64,000 nucleotides of DNA from Sphagnum compactum (taxonomy: Eukaryota; Bryophyta; Sphagnopsida; Sphagnales). The translations under genes were made by a program, and so were the position numbers. The stretch is taken from assembly GCA_965153455.1 (NCBI GenBank), contig OZ234495.1:24982875-25046874 (forward strand), in the 5' to 3' direction. This document shows, one piece after another, positions 11,311 through 23,700 of this stretch; the first letter of the stretch is position 1; every line of letters begins with the position of its first letter. The notes beneath the pieces are model-generated. The model was not told where the DNA came from, ran no database searches, and saw only the letters and a program-made list of their open reading frames with translations.

Positions 11311-13498
11311 GAGATCCAAAAAGAGAAGCAGGCACACAAGATATGTTGAATGCAAGCCAAGGTGATAGTCGACATGATTGTTACCACCCTGATCAAAGTT
11401 AAAAGTTTCAATAGGGAATGTGCCTTAGTGTTTTAACAATGCCTTAGCTATAGCCAAAATAGAGGACATTGTGAGTATTTATTTCTAAATTGTCAAGAAG
11501 ACCTTTAAAAACTTAGCACATAACTATTGTTGCAACCAAAGTTTGATAGTGACTTGGAACCAACATTATTTCATGCTTCCAATATTCCCATGCTTATTTA
11601 GTCCTTTACCATAATGCCCAACACACCACTATGATGACTTGCAATGCCTGCAAACAGCAACAATCACATCTTATCTCCACATGCCTTCAACTAGAGCACC
11701 AGCATACACAAATATCCCTTGAAAATTTTTGTGAGTTCCACACCCAAAATCTCCAATTCAATTTTGTAAAATCAAAATATGAAACTTTGAGTTGTTGATT
11801 TTCGTTGTGTTTTATATGTATCAAAGCATTTCGATCAATTGTTTGTTGTTACACAATTTTGTTTCATGCTCATCATCATTCCATTTTTTTGCACAATTTT
11901 TTTTTCCAACCTTATTTATCGTTTCTATGGTTTTCAAGGTCCTTTGTGCACTTTGATGTGGTGCATAAAATTTCAATTATGGTGTTTGAACCTTACACAA
12001 CCAATTTATTTTATTTTATTTTTGTTGCAAGGGTGATGGCAGTGGTAACTTTTGAATTTTTGTTGTAAAGGCATAGGTGATGGTGATAGTGTCATTGTTA
12101 TTCACACGTGCTACATGGTGCAAGCTACAATGATCTTGGGGGCCTAAATGTTCAAGTTTGAAAATAGAAATATGGATGAAAAGGTGAGGTCCAAACCAGC
12201 TTGAACCACCTTCAATTGTTCAAGGCCATCACTTTGCTTACAATCAAGGTCCTATTGTGTTTGTGTTTTGGGCTATGGATGGAGATGCTCTAACATGCTT
12301 ATAATGCAATGGTGGATGTTGGTTCACATAATCCTCAAGGCCCTTTTTTATAAACCTTCACACATGCCTAAAGGACAAGTTAAAATGTTCACATCTATTT
12401 CCAAAAATGCACCCATGACATTTGGATTCCAAAGGGTGAGAAGGATTGTCAAAATGCCAAACCCCACCTTTCAAGCAAGGTCACATTTTGAGGCATGACA
12501 AGAAGAAGCAAGTTATGAAGACAACCCCAATGTAGAGGGGATTAGAAATCCTTTGGTAATAAAGGTACTTTTTTTTCATTGTTGTGGGGATGTGATTGAA
12601 GGTGTTTTAACAAAAATTAGGAGGAAGTTACATGATAGAGTTGTTTATAATTTTCATGTTTCATCATCCAAAAAACTCTCAAGATATTCAAATGTATTGC
12701 CACGAGGTCAATTTTAATAAAGTTAGTGGATGTTATCCAATAAATACTTCTTTCGAAATAAATTTAAAAATTTTGAACATATTTATTTGTCCTATTTAGT
12801 TTTTTGCATCTACTGTTCAAATTTGACATACACTTTTATGAGTTTTTTGTATTTTCATTTTAGGAGATTCACCACATGTACAATTTTGACTATATCGTGT
12901 AATTACATTTGGTTGTCATGTATTTTGGATATTCTCTATGGATGTTTGTTTTCCTAAGAACGTCGGGAGGGCGGAGGCACTTTCAAGTTTAAGTCATTAG
13001 GGGATATAAATGTATTAGTCATGCATAACCATTTACTTGGAGGAGGTTGAAATTTGTTGAACATGACCATGAGTTTTCAACTTTACCTTATTTTATTAAG
13101 CTTAAATTTTTGTTTACCTTTGAAAAAGTCACTATGTAAATGTCCAAAACATGTTCACATATGGCTTCATAAAGGAGCAAGGGTTAAGAAACCTCCACAC
13201 ATGCCCATTTGGTAAATCAGATGTTTACTCTTCGTTAGGCTTCAACACCATTCAAAGAAAGAAAAGTTTTGAAAAAAAACAATAATAAGAATGACCCTCG
13301 CACTAAACCTTAATCACTACACATCGTAACAAAGATAAAGATTAAACCTTCATCCATTCCATTCATTCCCTCTTTCTAAAACACTAGTAATGCTTATCAC
13401 ATCCAACATTGTGTAAAATTGTGCCCTCTATCTTCTACCTAGGTCATTAACAATGTTGATCACAGTTTCCCACAAATCATATATATTAATTCAGTAAG
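11311..13498. other. Intergenic, no gene recognised
   Basis: AT-rich sequence with short open frames rich in Phe, Leu and Cys that look like chance frames. I see no RNA gene, repeat family or coding domain that I can support. Confidence 0.5.
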
Positions 13499-13766
13499 TC
13501 TGTTTGTGACGGAGGTTTTGGGGATGGGGGAAGGAGAGGCCGGTGAAGCAGCGGGTGACAGGGCTTGGTAACGGGGTGAGGGGGGGCCAGCACGGGGCGG
13601 GAAGTTAATTATATATAACAGGGGAACGGGGGGGGGGGGGGAGGGAGGGATCAACGGGTTAAAGAATCAGAGTGAAAAATGCGAAGGAGGGGGGGGGTCG
13701 ACGGGGTAAAGAACCGGAGTGGGCAATGGGAAGGACCGGGCGGGGGGAGCTCGACGGGTGCATTAT
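13499..13766. repeat. G-rich minisatellite-like island with G14 run
   Basis: A sharply bounded G-rich block on the + strand inside AT-rich DNA. It includes an uninterrupted run of 14 G at 13628-13641 and several further runs of 6-9 G. Two imperfect ~51-bp units are visible (about 13649-13699 and 13700-13750), each with an ACGGG(G)TTAAAGAA-like core. Proline-rich minus-strand frames here follow from base composition. The many G-runs could form G-quadruplexes. Confidence 0.8.
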
Positions 13767-13944
13767 GCACTGGGTTCACACTAGTATACATGAAAAATAA
13801 AACCACATAAAATGAAAAACTATTTAAATTCAACCACTTGAACAAATCATTGCAACCAACCAATCAACCAAAAGTAAACCCACTAGCATTTACAAGTGCT
13901 TGACGAATCCTATGCAAATTTCTTGACCCAAAGAACATTATAAT

Positions 13945-14161
13945 GGTGCATTCACACTTGATGTTAAATCAGTGTTAAATGAAAATCTAGGTGGCATCCT
14001 AGGTGGCACCACCCAATATTAAACGGGCCATAGCTCAATGTTAAGTGAATGCTAGCTTAACATAAAATTTTCATGGCAAATAGGTTTTTAAGTCCTAAAT
14101 GGCTAGCATGGTGTTAGGGGGACTTTACCCTAGAGTCCTTAACACCAAGTGTGAATGCACC
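13945..14161. mobile_element. MITE-like element, 217 bp with 23-bp terminal inverted repeats
   Basis: The left end (GGTGCATTCACACTTGATGT and on through 13967) and the complement of the right end (14139-14161) agree at 22 of 23 positions. The interior is non-coding and partly self-complementary, with TTAAGTGAATGCTAGCTTAA-like words. No clear target-site duplication is visible, so the superfamily is undecided. Size and structure fit a non-autonomous DNA transposon. Confidence 0.75.
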
Positions 14162-14388
14162 TTTATTGACTCAAATCGGACATATGCTACACAACAACAG
14201 CAAACCTCAAAATGTTCTTCCCTTAAATAGGTTCACACAGGAACCACACAAATAAAAGCTACCTACTACAAAATCTTGTTCACACTGAAGTTTCGGTGCC
14301 TTACGCTGGGCCTTCTTGGTACTTGCTGCTTGCTTGCTGCTGATGGTGATGATGATCCCCTCCCGAGTCGGCGCATGACCGATTCCTC

Positions 14389-14503
14389 GATGGATGAATT
14401 CCACAACCGATGGATGAATCCCGCGATCCATCGATCGTCTGCGCACCATTGTGGTCAGGATGAATCACTGATTGATGGATGGATGGATGGATGGATGGAT
14501 GCA
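14389..14503. repeat. GATG/GGAT-rich microsatellite
   Basis: Two CCGATGGATGAAT-type units at about 14389 and 14409 are followed by an almost pure (GATG)n run at 14471-14500. Open frames rich in Met, Asp and Trp or His, Pro and Ser across this region follow from the repeat. It lies about 530 bp upstream of the MLO start codon. Confidence 0.85.
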
Positions 14504-15029
14504 TGGAATCAGCAGGCCGTACCTTGCGTACCCGAACTGTACAACATCTGTACAAAATCTGTACGTGTCAGCGGCGAAAAGGGAAGGAAGTTGCAGGGTA
14601 TTTATTTTGTTTATCATTTTCGTGATGTAGCTGAAGTGGCTATCATCCACAAGGAAGTTTAGCCAGATTTTGGCTACCAAACAATATACAAAAGTAAAAG
14701 AATTTTAAGCAGCTTTTACATTTTTGGCTAAAATGCTGGAACCCAATAGTGAAATATGGCGATTTCTCATTTTTTTAAATCCCAAATTTGGCGACGAGAA
14801 AACCAAATAACCTGAAAAGAATTTAGCCACAAAAAAGAAACTCTGCTTGCTTCAAGGAAGAGCTCGAGAACCTGGAAGAAGGAAATAGTACTAATTAGTG
14901 TGACGTTCTACTACGACCCAGTAGCAAAGGCCCCTTAAGGGGGTGCAGAAAAATTTTGAAGCTTCAGAAGAGAGTAGAGAAGTGTTGGGTGTGGCGGAGC
15001 CCGGGTTCAGGGGGACTTGTACTCTCAAG
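14504..15029 (+). promoter_or_regulatory. Presumed MLO promoter and 5' leader
   Basis: Sequence immediately upstream of the MLO start codon. Base composition shifts from AT-rich to balanced near 14930. No TATA box or specific operator is recognised, and assignment is positional. An upstream ATG at 14956 opens a 61-codon frame that overlaps the MLO ATG in a different phase and could act as an upstream ORF if it is transcribed. Confidence 0.35.
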
Positions 15030-18000
15030 ATGGCTGAGGAGGAGAGATCGCTGGAGCAGACGCCCACATGGGCTGTGGCAGCTGTGGCAACTGTGTTTGT
15101 GCTGGTTTCGTTGCTACTGGAACGTGGGCTTCATCGCCTAGGCAAAGTAAAAGCTCTCTCTGTCTCTGTGTCTCTCTCTTTGTCTCTCTCTCTCCTCTTT
15201 GCCATTGTTGGCTTTTCTGGATGAAGAAATGTTCAGTACCGCTTAGATTGGAAAACACGACCAATTGCTGATGATGATATTATTGCAGCTTGCTACTAGA
15301 TTCTTGCTCTTACATAAAGCTGGAGTTGGATTTTTTGGATGATGTGATCTTCAAACTTTGTTGCAGAAATTGAAGAGAGAGAAGCAAAAACCCTTGGCTC
15401 ACACTCTCGAGAAAATAAAAGAAGGTACCTAGTAGGCTTTGTTTTTTCTGATTTCCTTTTGGATTTTCTTCATCTAATCTCTTTCTGATTTTTTTTAAAA
15501 ACATTCAAACTCATTTGCATCCACCTACCTTTCTGCAAAGATGGAAGTCCCAGTATTGGAGGAGGAAAAAAACAGAAAAAACCTACACAGGAATGGTGAA
15601 TGATTGAGTCCTTGTCTTTTGTTGTTGTTGTTGTTGTGGGTGGGGTGGTGGGTGTGTACCTATCTAGAGTTGATGCTGCTGGGGTTCATCTCGCTGCTGC
15701 TCACAGTGTTTCAGTCTGTTGTGGCTTCAATATGCATGCCTGAGAAGTTGGGCAGGACCATGTTGCCATGTAAGTATGAGCCATCAAGCCAAGAGGAGGC
15801 TGCATCAGCAGCAATCACGGGTAATGAAACTACCCATGCTCGCCGGCTGTTCCAAGCAGCAGAACCTCCTGCTGTAGCCCTACAACAATCATCAAAATGT
15901 CCAGTGGTATGTCAAGCCTGATTGATGGTGATTGAATACCCCTTTTTTCTTGCCTATGTCTTCTTCATCTTCATCTTCTTGTTCTTGTTCTTCTTCATCT
16001 TCTTCATCATCATCACCTTCTTCTTCATCTTCATCATCATCATCATCATTGTTGTCGCCATCATTGTCTTCTTCATCTCCTTCATCATCATCATCATCTT
16101 CTTCATTGTTTGCATACTCAGAGTTGGATATGTATCCACCGAACAACAAGTGCTGCATTTCCTCAACTATGTTGTGGTATACAAGTGAAGCTTGAACTTG
16201 TAGGGTTGAGAGTTTTTTCCAGAAATTCTCATCATGAATGTACTCTTCTTTTTCATGTTGGGAATTGGAATGGTAACAGATTAGGTATTGAAAATTCTGA
16301 AGCCCAGAAAATCTCTATGCTTTTTTTCTTAAGAGAAAGATCTCTAGAAAATTGGAATGGTAACAGATTAGATATTGAAAATTCTGAAGCCCAGAAAATC
16401 TCTATGCTTTTTTTCTTAAGAGAAAGATCTCTAGAAAATTGGAATGGTAACAGATTAGATATTGAAAATTCTGAAGCCCAGAAAATCTCTATGCTTTTTT
16501 TCTTAAGAGAAAGATCTCTAGAAAATCTCTATGCCTTTTTTTCTTCAGAGAAAAGATCTCTAGAAAATCTCTGTGCCTATTTTTTCTTAAGAGAAAAGAT
16601 CTCTACATGCCTTACTTGGTGATGATAGGCAGCAGTGAAACCTTCATGTACTTTTTTTTCCCTGTATTTGAAGTCTGGTTTGAGAACTGAATGTGGCAAT
16701 AACGCCCACAATGTTGCATTGGGTGGGGAAGTAGGGCAAAGTGCAGGTCATTTCTGTGGAGGGACTACATCAGCTACACATTTTTATCTTTGTCATGGCT
16801 GTAGTACATGTGTTCTACAGTTGTATCACTGTGCTTCTCGGCTTTTACAAGGTGAATTTGAGCTTTACTTAAGCTTCTTCCCTGCAGGAAAATCTAACCC
16901 ACTATGGAGAATTCTTCTATCTTGCACTAAAATTATAGCCTGTTGGCCACATGGTAATAGTACCAACTGCAATTCTGTCACTAAAGTTCATTCAAACACA
17001 CCTGAAGTAAGTCCCACAGTCACAAAAAGAGATGGTGACTCAAAGTGTGGACAAATGTTTGATGGCGCACCAAAAATGTGGTGACCCACCATTGAATGGG
17101 AACCCAAAGTGTGGGTGACCCATTCAATGGCAATGACTGACAGATCCACTGAAGGAAAGATTCACTTACCTTTGTCCTTCATTTTGGGGTTCATCCATTG
17201 TGTTTCTCTCTGGTCTTAATGACCAAGAAGTTCTTGTGGCAAATGTCTTGAGACTTCAATCTGACATGGCACTTTTGTACCTGGTGAGCAGATGCATAGG
17301 TGGAAAAAATGGGAAGAAGAAATTCAGAAGGTGGAATTCAACAGCATTGGAGCTGGTAAAACCTGATTTGTGATTTTTCAACTAGAAGACTTCTGAGGGA
17401 AATTTGTGTACCTTTCTCTGTTTTGGTAGTCAGTTGGAAGTCTGTGCACAGTAGTAAATGTTTGTAATAATGTGATGGTATTGTGCAGCAACCAGGAAAC
17501 GCCACAAATTGGTGGGTAACACATTTGTCTCAAGCCGAATCATTCACCCTTGTTTAGCAACATCAAGAACTGGGTTGAATCTTGATAGCTGGCTTGTAAG
17601 TCTAAAAATCCTCTGAACCCCTTTTTACCTCTATTTATTTGACCATGGCATCAACAACCAAAAAATTATCATGTTTCTCTCCTGCTTCTAGGAACTGGAA
17701 ATACACAACTCAATCAAGACCCATCCAATTTTTATTTATTTTCAAATGTGTTTTGAGTTGATACAATTTCAATCTACCAATTCTATGTCATTGCAAGTAT
17801 GCAGGTGAGTTTTTTCCGGCAGTTTGGCATATCTGTCACAAAGGAGGATTATAATTGTCTCCGGTTGGGTTTCATTGCTGTAAGGATGGGTGCACACACA
17901 TGCACACACACAATACCACTTGTTTATATCCATAGCATGTTTCCTACATGTGCTGTTACCTTGTTTTTCATCATGAAACATGGTGTTTGCCCACTTGACA

Positions 18001-20744
18001 TGTCAAATCCTTTTTCTCTAGACAAATTGTAAGGTACCCAAATGTGTAGTAATTGATGTGTATTGAAAGGGAGTTTTGACTCGACCCAAATGGATTGTTG
18101 TGCAGAATCATAAGCTAGGCATGAAATACAATTTTCATGGTTACATTCAACGGACCATGGAAGATGATTTCAAAGTTGTAGTGGGCATCAGGTTTGTGCT
18201 ATTTCCCCAACTTTTAAAATCCTGTCATATTTTTCTTAGTGTATATGGAGTACAGCTTATAATGCATAAAAGCACTGGCACGGCAGTGGAAGATAATTTG
18301 AGACCATGATTGTATGGTGTGTGTGGGGGTCTCTCAAAACAGTGCATACTTGTGGGCATTTGTTGTCATCTTTCTACTCCTCAATGTTCATGGTATGTAC
18401 AACTATTCTTCCATCTAAACCCATGACCCAATTTCAATTTCCTTCAGAGCTCACTTCAGTGCATGTCTGCTGATCTGCTTTGATGCACATTTCTTTGATA
18501 CTTCTTAGATCAGCTTTCCTCATTAGAAATGCAAGACTTTGTGAGTTGAATCTACACTCCAATATTTCTTGAACCAGCATGTGAATGTCTTGTTTGTCAG
18601 GTTGGTATACATACTTCTGGATCGCTTTCATACCATTCATTGTATGTGCCAACACCTATGACTTTTAATTGTCCACAAATGCTCAAAAAGGAATCAGCAG
18701 GACGATGCTTCATTTGTGCTTCATTATGGACAGAAAATGGTAGTTTGGTAGACCATGTCTTTTTGGACAAGATTCATGTAGTTTGGGCCTAATGATTCTC
18801 TTCTTGTGAGCCAACAGCTTATATTGTTGGTAGGGACAAAGTTACAGCAAATCATTACAGATTTGGCACTGGAAGTACGGGCAAGTGTGAAGCCCGTTGA
18901 GATGCCTTTAGAGGAAGTGAATAGCACTGTTATCAAGAAACTGGATGACCCACAAGGCCAGGAGCTAGTATGCAACCATGTCAGGCCCCGAGATGACCTA
19001 TTCTGGTTCAGTCGACCGCAACTTGTGCTCTACCTCATCCACTTCATTCTCTTCCAGGTATCAAGCATCAAAACCAGAAACTCATAGAATACCTACTTCA
19101 ATGTAATAATTTCACAGATGGGCATATGAGTACTCTTATAATTTAACTATCTTCTAATTCTTCATCTTCTCACAGTTCTACATCTTGTTGTCTAATGACT
19201 GAACCTTTGCTCTTCTTTGTTGCAGAATGCTTTCGAGCTTGCCTACTTCTTCTGGCTTCTGGTAATTTTTCACATTCCACTGTTTTGCTAATGTGAGCTT
19301 GAGGATAAAATGAGGAGGATTGTGCAGTACCCAAATTCCATCTAGCACCACTCACATAGTGGCAGAATTTAGTTTGGAAATCTGTTTATTATGATCTAGT
19401 TCTGCAAGTAGAAGTGACAAATTGTGTCCTGCAGAATGGGGTATACACTAAGAATAGCCATATAAGAATTTGGTAAGAGATTTATATATATATGTGTGCT
19501 CAAATTCCAAGTGTTTCTTTGTCCATATGAGCACACTGAAAAGAGCAGTGCATTTTTTTCTGGCACTGTTTTTGCAGAAAACCTTTGGGATAACATCATG
19601 CATCATGGGGAAGGCATGGGTGGTGATTGTGCGCTTAGTCATAGGGTAAGTTGCACTTCTTGAGTGTGCACGCTTACCATCAACCAAACTGTATCTCCTT
19701 GCTTCTGCATGCTTGTGGCACACGACGTCTATTGATGTGCTTGTGTACAGTATGTGTACGGTATTAGTAAGCCCTTGATTGTCAAATGCTCATCCATGTT
19801 TGGAAAATGGTGCCAGGGTTTTTGTCCAAGTGCTGTGCAGCTACAGCACTCTCCCTCTTTATGCCCTTGTCACACAGGTGTAATCTCATCCTCTGTTGTA
19901 TTCATGTCTCTTCAAATTTGGCATTTGAAAAGTGGGCTCCTCAATCTTATTTCCTACTGCAAACCTACTACTACTATGTGTGAATGCCGTTTTCATAAAA
20001 TCATAGAGGGGAGCTTCAATGTGCCAAAGGGGGTGTGGGGTTGACAGATGGGGTCTCATATCAAGCTCTCCATATTTCAAGAGTCCACTGAGTTAGCTAT
20101 CCATGGGTGGCGGGAAAAGGCCAAGGAGAGGCAGAAGAAAAGAAAACTGAATCATCATTCTGAGTCGTCACCTATACGGAAGATTTTCGGTCCATCTTCC
20201 AGATCTAGGTATCACAATTCACAACTGCAGCATTCTGTGAAGCTTTCACAGGGTGAAAGCCACACCACCCCATCTGTACCAAGTGGTGATGTTGACAGGC
20301 ATCATCAGCATTCAGAAGACATCAGAGCACAAGAACAGCCATCTGGTAAGGTTTCAATTCTTTCTGCTTTCGTCAAGCTGCAGCCACCTCATAATTTTCT
20401 GCAACACTTGGACTACACATATGTCCATGTGTGATCTTGTCAATCAGAATCTTCAATATACCTGAGTCTTTTATTGCATGCATGTGGGAGTGTAGGGGAG
20501 CTGAAGTACATAAATGTGCTATATTGACAGTAATTGATGTTCTTGAGTGTTGCTCATCTCAGATGGATCTCACACTGTGGAGATAGTTGAACAGCCATCA
20601 GCTGCCACCGCTCAGGGTGAACAACAACCTGCACCAGCTCGTGTGACAAGTGGCATCGCTACTAGCTCAATCCCACATTCAGTGCATGCAGTAAATCAGC
20701 TTCTCATGGCCAAGAGAAATCGATCACAAGGAGATACCAACTGA
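15030..20744 (+). CDS. MLO: MLO-family seven-transmembrane protein (16 exons)
   Basis: MLO proteins are plant plasma-membrane proteins with seven helices and a cytoplasmic calmodulin-binding tail; members act in powdery mildew susceptibility, tip growth and reproduction, and recent work supports Ca2+ channel activity. Exons: 15030-15146, 15367-15424, 15668-15906, 16735-16851, 17292-17355, 17489-17595, 17805-17879, 18106-18191, 18343-18392, 18601-18641, 18818-19057, 19226-19261, 19578-19645, 19817-19877, 20048-20345, 20563-20744. All phases close, giving 612 aa. Landmarks: TPTWAVAAV (11-19, helix 1), [14 protein letters not shown] (59-72), [18 protein letters not shown] in exon 4, [52 protein letters not shown] and [18 protein letters not shown]. 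Four loop cysteines (81, 93, 136, 418) match the family set. Residues 454-486, with Trp474 and a basic run, form the calmodulin-binding helix. Exon 6 is the least conserved and least certain. The tail after ~500 is Ser/Gln/His-rich. Confidence 0.94.
15955..16106. repeat. (TTC/ATC)n trinucleotide microsatellite in MLO intron 3
   Basis: About 150 bp of interrupted TTC, ATC and TTG triplets. It yields Ser-rich, Phe/Ile-rich or acidic open frames on both strands, which are artefacts of the repeat. It lies between MLO exons 3 and 4. Confidence 0.92.
16264..16605. repeat. 87-bp tandem repeat in MLO intron 3, 3 units plus short partial units
   Basis: Units start at 16264, 16351 and 16438 with ATTGGAATGGTAACAGATTA and are almost identical. 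Two shortened copies of the GAAAATCTCTATGC...AGAGAAAGATCTCTA part follow to about 16605. As 87 is divisible by 3, an open frame of repeated peptides crosses it; this is not part of the MLO protein. Confidence 0.93.
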
Positions 20745-23700
20745 CAATAGACTATGCCAACCCACCTGCATGATTATTTCAACAAGTTGAATGCAGAGAC
20801 CAAAGGAGTTGATCTTATTCACTTCTTTGCTTCATGAGATGTCAAATACCACAACAACTACCACATCTGTCTTCTTCTTGAACAAAGCTTACAAAATCAG
20901 TCATATACCTAGTGCAAACCCAAAATCCGTCAAATGAATTCGACCATCTGCAATGGAAAACTCACATTGAAAATTTCTCTTCAAGCCCAATACCGACCCC
21001 TGAATTGCATTAAAAAAGGTGAGCAGGATCAGGGTGTATGTGAAACATGAGAGCCAATACAGATTCCATATTACAACTGCATACAGAAGAAATGCACACA
21101 CTTAAACCCTAAACCCTGAGAAGAAAGCAAAGCTTCTCTTCCTGAGCTTATTGGCCTTTGTGACTCTATTATGTGTATTCTGATAGCACACATTCAAAAG
21201 GAATTTTGAACACAAAATGCCCACATTCTCTTTTCTCCTTCACCAATTGGACAATGTTCATCTCAATGTCATAGGTATGTGGATGTTGCATTTGATTGTG
21301 TTCATAGTCTATGGGGTGTTGGTTGAGTAATAATCTTTTGTTGCATTTTCTTTAACTTGCTTTTGCGGGTTGTGGCTATGAGAATGTTCAAGAACACCAT
21401 ACTATCTTCTAGCATATTCAAAGTAGAGCCTAGCCTTCTAAGAATTCTATTAGGTGAGTGGGTATCGTGTCCAACTCCCTTCAGTCATTGGCATTTTTGG
21501 GCCTTGAGTTGGTAGTTGAACAGTAGTGAAGGTGCATGTCGCACCTCATCCACCATTCATCTCATTAACATAATGGAGCCTCATCAAACGTTTATTAGAA
21601 TATGTAACAAGATGATGGGTGCGTGTTGAGTGCATAGACTTAAAGTTGATGCAAGGAGAGTTTTAATCCACAAAGGGGTGCTTTTCAATGAAATTAGGTT
21701 GGTTGATTATGATGTTAAAAAACTTGGTTCTTTGCACACTAATACATGTGACAACTATGCATTAGGTCTATGCAAGATAATCAAATCATGGTGTATGAAT
21801 CCAAGAAATTGAGCCCTTATAATAATGATGCAAAGATGAAAAAAACTAGGCTTCTTACATGCATGAACAAACCTTCAAAATGTACAAAGAAATTGGGATC
21901 TTCTCTCCTCACAAAGGCACACCACCAATTCTTTTAAAGAACCAAAATTCCAAATTCTCCAATCTTGGATACAATTCCAAACCGTGATAATAAGTCCATT
22001 AACCAAGCAATAACATATCAATCAATATGGCACCCAAAAAGACTTTAAGGTGTTTATGAGATTTGTTGTGTCCACTTTAGTTTAACTACAACCTTCAATG
22101 TGGGATAACAAATCCAGCCTTTTCACCCTATGCAATATTATAATCACTAGTTTACAAAAAAATCAATTTTACCTACATTAATGGCCACCCATGCCATTGA
22201 CCCGAGTATTAAACCTCATGTAGCATCACTCATAGCAAGGGGACCGATGGTTTGGGAGGGTTAAGGAGTGGTCACAAACCAACATTTCAAAAGAATTGTG
22301 TTGACACGAAAGGTGATGGTATGTAAGGGCAAATAGGAGGCCAAAAAAATTCATTTTCCCAAGTGATGTGAAAGGTGATTGTATGAAAAGGCAAATATGG
22401 TGATCAATGAGAAATTCCTCATATGATGTGAAAGTGAAAATAAAAGAGTCAATATGATGAAAAGGCATTGATTGACTAAAATGGTTCAAGTGTTATTGGC
22501 ATTAAAAGTAACAAACTATTTATTTCAAATCGCAAAAAAATTATTTTTGTAAATATTAGTTTATTTTCAATGACAAAACATTTTTTTTAATTATTTCATT
22601 TATCTGAAAATTGTAAAATGACAAATCTGCACATACGTTGATAATGTATAAAATCTTTCAATGTTACCACTTTACCAAAACAATTTATGTTTTGTATATT
22701 CAACTTTTCAAGTAACCTTTATTTCTTTCACCTAATCTATTATGGATGTTAGAACTAGTATTTTTTTCTTAAAAAACAATTGTGAGGTAGGTAGTCTAGT
22801 GATCATCCACAAGAGGACTTAAGCCAAATTTGGTTTGCATATCAAAGAGGAAAGTAGAAAAGTCTAAGAATCTGACTATATTTTTTCAACATACTAAAAC
22901 CTAAATTTGCTTAAATTTACTGATTTCAATTGATTTTTTCCTAATAATGTGGCGACTTTGGGCCTATTTTGAGTCACACTAGTTTTTATTTGATCACCAA
23001 CATGTGAAAATTCACCCCAAAAAAATGTTGATTAGAATTCTAATCAACATTTTTTCCCTCCTTTTTTGGATTCCACCGGCGTTGGGTGGGTACTTGATTG
23101 TTGTTAGTAGCTTTTGGTTGCAGTATTTTAAAAATTATTAAATCAAAGAACCTCTAAGTATGGTCTTTCCAACAATTTTGGAATCAAAGAAACCTTTGAT
23201 TTTGCTTCTTTAAAAAACCTAATGGTTTTCTTGAAAGAATGGGAAAGAGTGATAGTTTAATAGACAATTATTTGATTCATTGTTATAATTTACAAACCAG
23301 GATTTTATATTATAGATAGTTTTTATTTATTTTTGAGAATCATAGATATGAAATAAAAAAGTCACCTTCAAAAAAACCCAAACAAAATTTGTTGCCATTT
23401 CTATCACCCAACCAACATTAGTTTGCATGTTTGCACATCAACATCATGCAAGGAAAAAGGTGTCATGATTAATTAATAATTCTTATAACAAGATCTTTAT
23501 TCGAAGGAGATTTATTAGATACTTGAGTGGCAATAAATTTTCTGAGAATTTTTGCATCTCGGTGGCTTTCACAAGTAAAATGGAAATTCTTTACTTAAAA
23601 TATTATTTTATTCCATTTAAATTTTTTTAAATTGCCAACTTTCCAAGATAAACAAAATTGGGTCAAATTTCATCACCTTTGACTCACTTTTTTGTTTTCG

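Noticed and set aside
15892-16195. Open frames rich in Ser, Asp/Glu, Met/Lys or Phe/Ile on both strands
   Set aside because: They are translations of the trinucleotide microsatellite in MLO intron 3, open in all frames because of composition.
16110-16622. A 170-codon + strand frame with repeated peptides
   Set aside because: It is the 87-bp intronic tandem repeat read in frame; it lies between MLO exons 3 and 4 and does not join either in family alignment.
16635-17084. A 149-codon frame over MLO exon 4
   Set aside because: Wrong phase. The exon 4 frame gives the conserved [16 protein letters not shown] block; this one does not.
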